Source: Prevotella lacticifex (GTDB lineage: Bacteria; Bacteroidota; Bacteroidia; Bacteroidales; Bacteroidaceae). From it: DNA of 64,000 nucleotides. The DNA lies in the NCBI RefSeq assembly GCF_019973375.1, contig NZ_BPTV01000002.1:419228-483227 (forward strand), written 5' to 3'. The notes below the pieces were generated by a model that saw only the letters and a program-made list of their open reading frames with translations, did no database searches and was not told the DNA's origin. The translations under genes were made by a program, and so were the position numbers. This document shows, piece by piece, positions 62,414 to 64,000 of this stretch; positions within the stretch are counted from its first letter, which is position 1; every line of letters begins with the position of its first letter.

Positions 62414-63281
62414 TTTTCAGTATTTCTTTTATATCTTCCTCCGTTCCGTCGAACGGTCCGGAGTGTTCAAGTTTCAAGGTGCACATGGCCGCAGCATAGC
62501 GTCCGGCCTCATCGGGGGAAGCACCTAACGACCGACAATACAGGTAACCGGTGGAGAAGGTATCACCGCAGCCGGTGGTGTCGACAACACGACGTGGCCG
62601 GTATGCTGGAATGTCGTAGAAACTGCCACCGGCGTAGATCACCGACCCGTAGCTGCCAAGGGTGATAACGACCTCACTGACACCGCGGGCAGCAATATCA
62701 CGGGCCACCGTACGGGCATCGTCGGAATCGGCAATGACCCGCATCTCATGCTCATTGAGTTTCAGTATCCCCGTACAGGCAAGGATACGGTCGCGGTCGC
62801 GGAACGCCGTGGCCCGTACATCCTGCCCTACCACCTCACGCAGATAGCCCTGCACGTCGATTGATACCGTGCCCTTTTCGGCAAGACACTCAACGACTTC
62901 CGGTGAAAAATCATCGGCGAGGAGGCTGCCAAGGTGGAAAATTTTGGCATTGAGGCTACTGACATCATCGACGGTGAAGGCATCGGCCTTGGCAAGGACA
63001 CGCTGGGTGCGGTTGTTGGAGTCGGCACCATAGCTGTTCTCGAAGTACACCGTATGGCGGCTCGGCAGACAGATGGTGTCGATGCCCAAGGCCTTTATCT
63101 TCGCCACCTCACCGCGATGGCCCTCACCGACCTTCGTGACAAGCTGATAGGACACGCGCCGCGGCAGACGGCTGATGCCACGCGACATATAGAAAGAGGT
63201 GCCTCCGGCCATGAAGACGGTCTTCTCTGGGGTGATAATCTTATCACGCGTGATGTGACCAATACTGCATATATCGTACAT
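62403..63281 (-). CDS. PfkB-family carbohydrate kinase
   Basis: A 292-residue ribokinase-like kinase. N-terminal SIGHITRDKIITPEKTVFMAGGTSFYMSRG carries the first PfkB signature, GG (about 25-30), and VVDTTGCGDTFSTGYLY near 227-243 is the second, with the catalytic Asp in the DTxGCGD motif. The acceptor (a sugar, nucleoside or adenosine-like) cannot be fixed from sequence. First gene of a two-gene operon with the FHS permease, overlapping by 11 bp. Confidence 0.86.
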   Translation of the reverse strand: MYDICSIGHITRDKIITPEKTVFMAGGTSFYMSRGISRLPRRVSYQLVTKVGEGHRGEVAKIKALGIDTICLPSRHTVYFENSYGADSNNRTQRVLAKADAFTVDDVSSLNAKIFHLGSLLADDFSPEVVECLAEKGTVSIDVQGYLREVVGQDVRATAFRDRDRILACTGILKLNEHEMRVIADSDDARTVARDIAARGVSEVVITLGSYGSVIYAGGSFYDIPAYRPRRVVDTTGCGDTFSTGYLYCRSLGASPDEAGRYAAAMCTLKLEHSGPFDGTEEDIKEILKNEK

Positions 63282-63366
63282 ATAATATTTCTCCGTTTAC
63301 ATTATTATTTATGACTACACCGTGGGAGGCCACTATGAAATAATCCCCCTCCGACAGACAGCCAAT

Positions 63367-63375
63367 GCAAAGGTA
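63367..63375 (-). promoter_or_regulatory. Probable -7 box for the kinase-permease operon
   Basis: Minus strand TACCTTTGC, 86 bp before the kinase ATG; no good TTTG at the usual distance. Confidence 0.4.
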
Positions 63376-63500
63376 CAACTTTTTTCTTACACCGATTTTA
63401 GCATAAGCCAAAAAAAGCCATAATAAGAAACCAACGGGCTATCAGAACAATATTAGAGAGATATTGACCACAAAAAAATATGCCTTATTGCAGACAAAAA

Positions 63501-63546
63501 AGTTTCGTGAGATAAAAACCTCACCGAGATTTTTATCTACGAAACT
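63501..63546. terminator. Long inverted repeat
   Basis: AGTTTCGT(g)AGATAAAAA (63501-63518) pairs with TTTTTATCTACGAAACT (63530-63546): 17 pairs with one bulge, 11-nt loop. A shorter hairpin CGGTACCggcaGGTACCG follows (about 63581-63598). These lie past the stop of the transporter gene and may end its transcript. The rest of 63376-63612 has nothing recognised. Confidence 0.5.
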
Positions 63547-63612
63547 ACGTAATACAAAATTACCAATCCTATATATAGCGGTACCGGCAGGTACCGTCCA
63601 CCAATCTATCAA

Positions 63613-64000
63613 TTATGCTGAAGCAAGCTCGCGGGGAGCGTCCTCCATGAACTTCTTTGCCGAACGCAGCTGATGGCGCATGACGCTGAGGAACTGCTGT
63701 GTCTCCTGAAGGATGTTGAGGTAGACCATATCGACCTGCATATTCTTGTTGTCCTGAGCTGTCTGCATACGTGTGATATGCTTCTTGCGGACTACGGAGA
63801 GCTGATCCTTGCAGACATCGGCCTCGGCGAGGATGCTGCGGTACTGGTCGTAGCGGCCCGATTCAATCTCCTCACACGACATCTTCATAAGGTCGTTGAC
63901 GGTGCGCATGACTGGCTCATACTCTTTAATATATGCCTCGGGCACCGGATTGAAGTTGTTGTCGACATGCTCCTTCACCGGGTTGAGCATACGGCGCAGG
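63613..64000 (-). CDS. C-terminal end of a phosphate-transporter-type protein
   Basis: Only the last 129 residues are inside the window (LRRMLNPVKEHVDNNFN... to ...FMEDAPRELASA); the gene continues past 64000. The region is helical and resembles the PhoU-like C-terminal domain attached to Na/Pi cotransporters or PiT-type permeases in Bacteroidetes: VNDLMKMSCEEIESGRYDQY, RKKHITRMQTAQDN and YLNILQETQQFLSVMRHQLR. The membrane part is not visible, so a free PhoU-like protein is possible. Confidence 0.55.
   Translation of the reverse strand, partial: LRRMLNPVKEHVDNNFNPVPEAYIKEYEPVMRTVNDLMKMSCEEIESGRYDQYRSILAEADVCKDQLSVVRKKHITRMQTAQDNKNMQVDMVYLNILQETQQFLSVMRHQLRSAKKFMEDAPRELASA

Overview
The window reads as chromosome from a Bacteroidales bacterium, most likely Prevotellaceae. 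Almost every gene start that can be checked is preceded by the Bacteroidota promoter (TTTG, 19-21 bp, TAnnTTTGC) rather than a sigma-70 type promoter, Shine-Dalgarno signals are weak, and the gene set fits: FimA/Mfa-type fimbriae, a T9SS-like sorting tail, imelysin with a di-heme oxidoreductase, DUF3575 and DUF4143 families. No CRISPR array or rRNA was seen; there is one tRNA-Arg.

Layout. 1-9.1 kb: housekeeping genes (partial aspS, CbpA-like co-chaperone, small CDF metal exporter, FMN/4Fe-4S membrane protein, LysM glucosaminidase, folK-like gene, TPR lipoprotein-sized protein), broken by an IS110-family element with a likely bridge-RNA region. 9.1-12.6 kb: a DUF4143 ATPase with three operator-like repeats, a LUD protein and a tandem RidA-like protein. 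12.6-19.4 kb (minus): a probable iron/heme operon of porin, imelysin lipoprotein, di-heme cytochrome, CcsBA cytochrome c synthase and the RidA-like gene. 19.4-21.2 kb: almost gene-free, packed with dispersed repeats and an IS end remnant. 21.2-22.1 kb: tRNA-Arg and glutathione peroxidase.

22.4-42.6 kb (minus): a fimbrial operon of DUF3575 protein, a major Mfa1-like fimbrillin, two FimB/Mfa2-like lipoproteins and a 12.2-kb gene for a ~4050-residue beta-helix adhesin with a sorting-like tail. The DUF3575 gene is cut at its 4th codon by an ISL3-family element (27-bp inverted ends, 8-bp target duplication), which is itself cut by an ISAs1-family element (about 10-bp target duplication). The native promoter, still intact at 42.6 kb, is now 3 kb from the operon, and the inner IS carries an outward promoter facing the operon.

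42.8-64 kb: hypothetical gene, Dna2-like nuclease-helicase, radA, acyltransferase, lipoprotein, dapA, DUF3298 protein, primary sigma factor, two tandem deoxynucleoside kinases, serB, Dcu dicarboxylate carrier, MaoC hydratase, a second short sigma factor, a small membrane protein, a phosphodiesterase, a PfkB kinase/FHS sugar permease pair and the end of a probable phosphate transporter.

The most unusual signal is a family of repeats (4.97-5.27 kb and 20.4-20.86 kb, with a possible distant relative at 22.27-22.39 kb) that fold into the same closed multi-branched shape: a 15-16 bp closing helix around a short hairpin, a long hairpin with a CTTG apex, and another short hairpin. Both arms of the long hairpin change together between copies, which suggests selection on structure. 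Several other dispersed repeat families (AAACGG/CCGTTT units, CTATAG tracts, a 49-bp GC-rich element, GGCGAATT palindromes) sit in the intergenic gaps.
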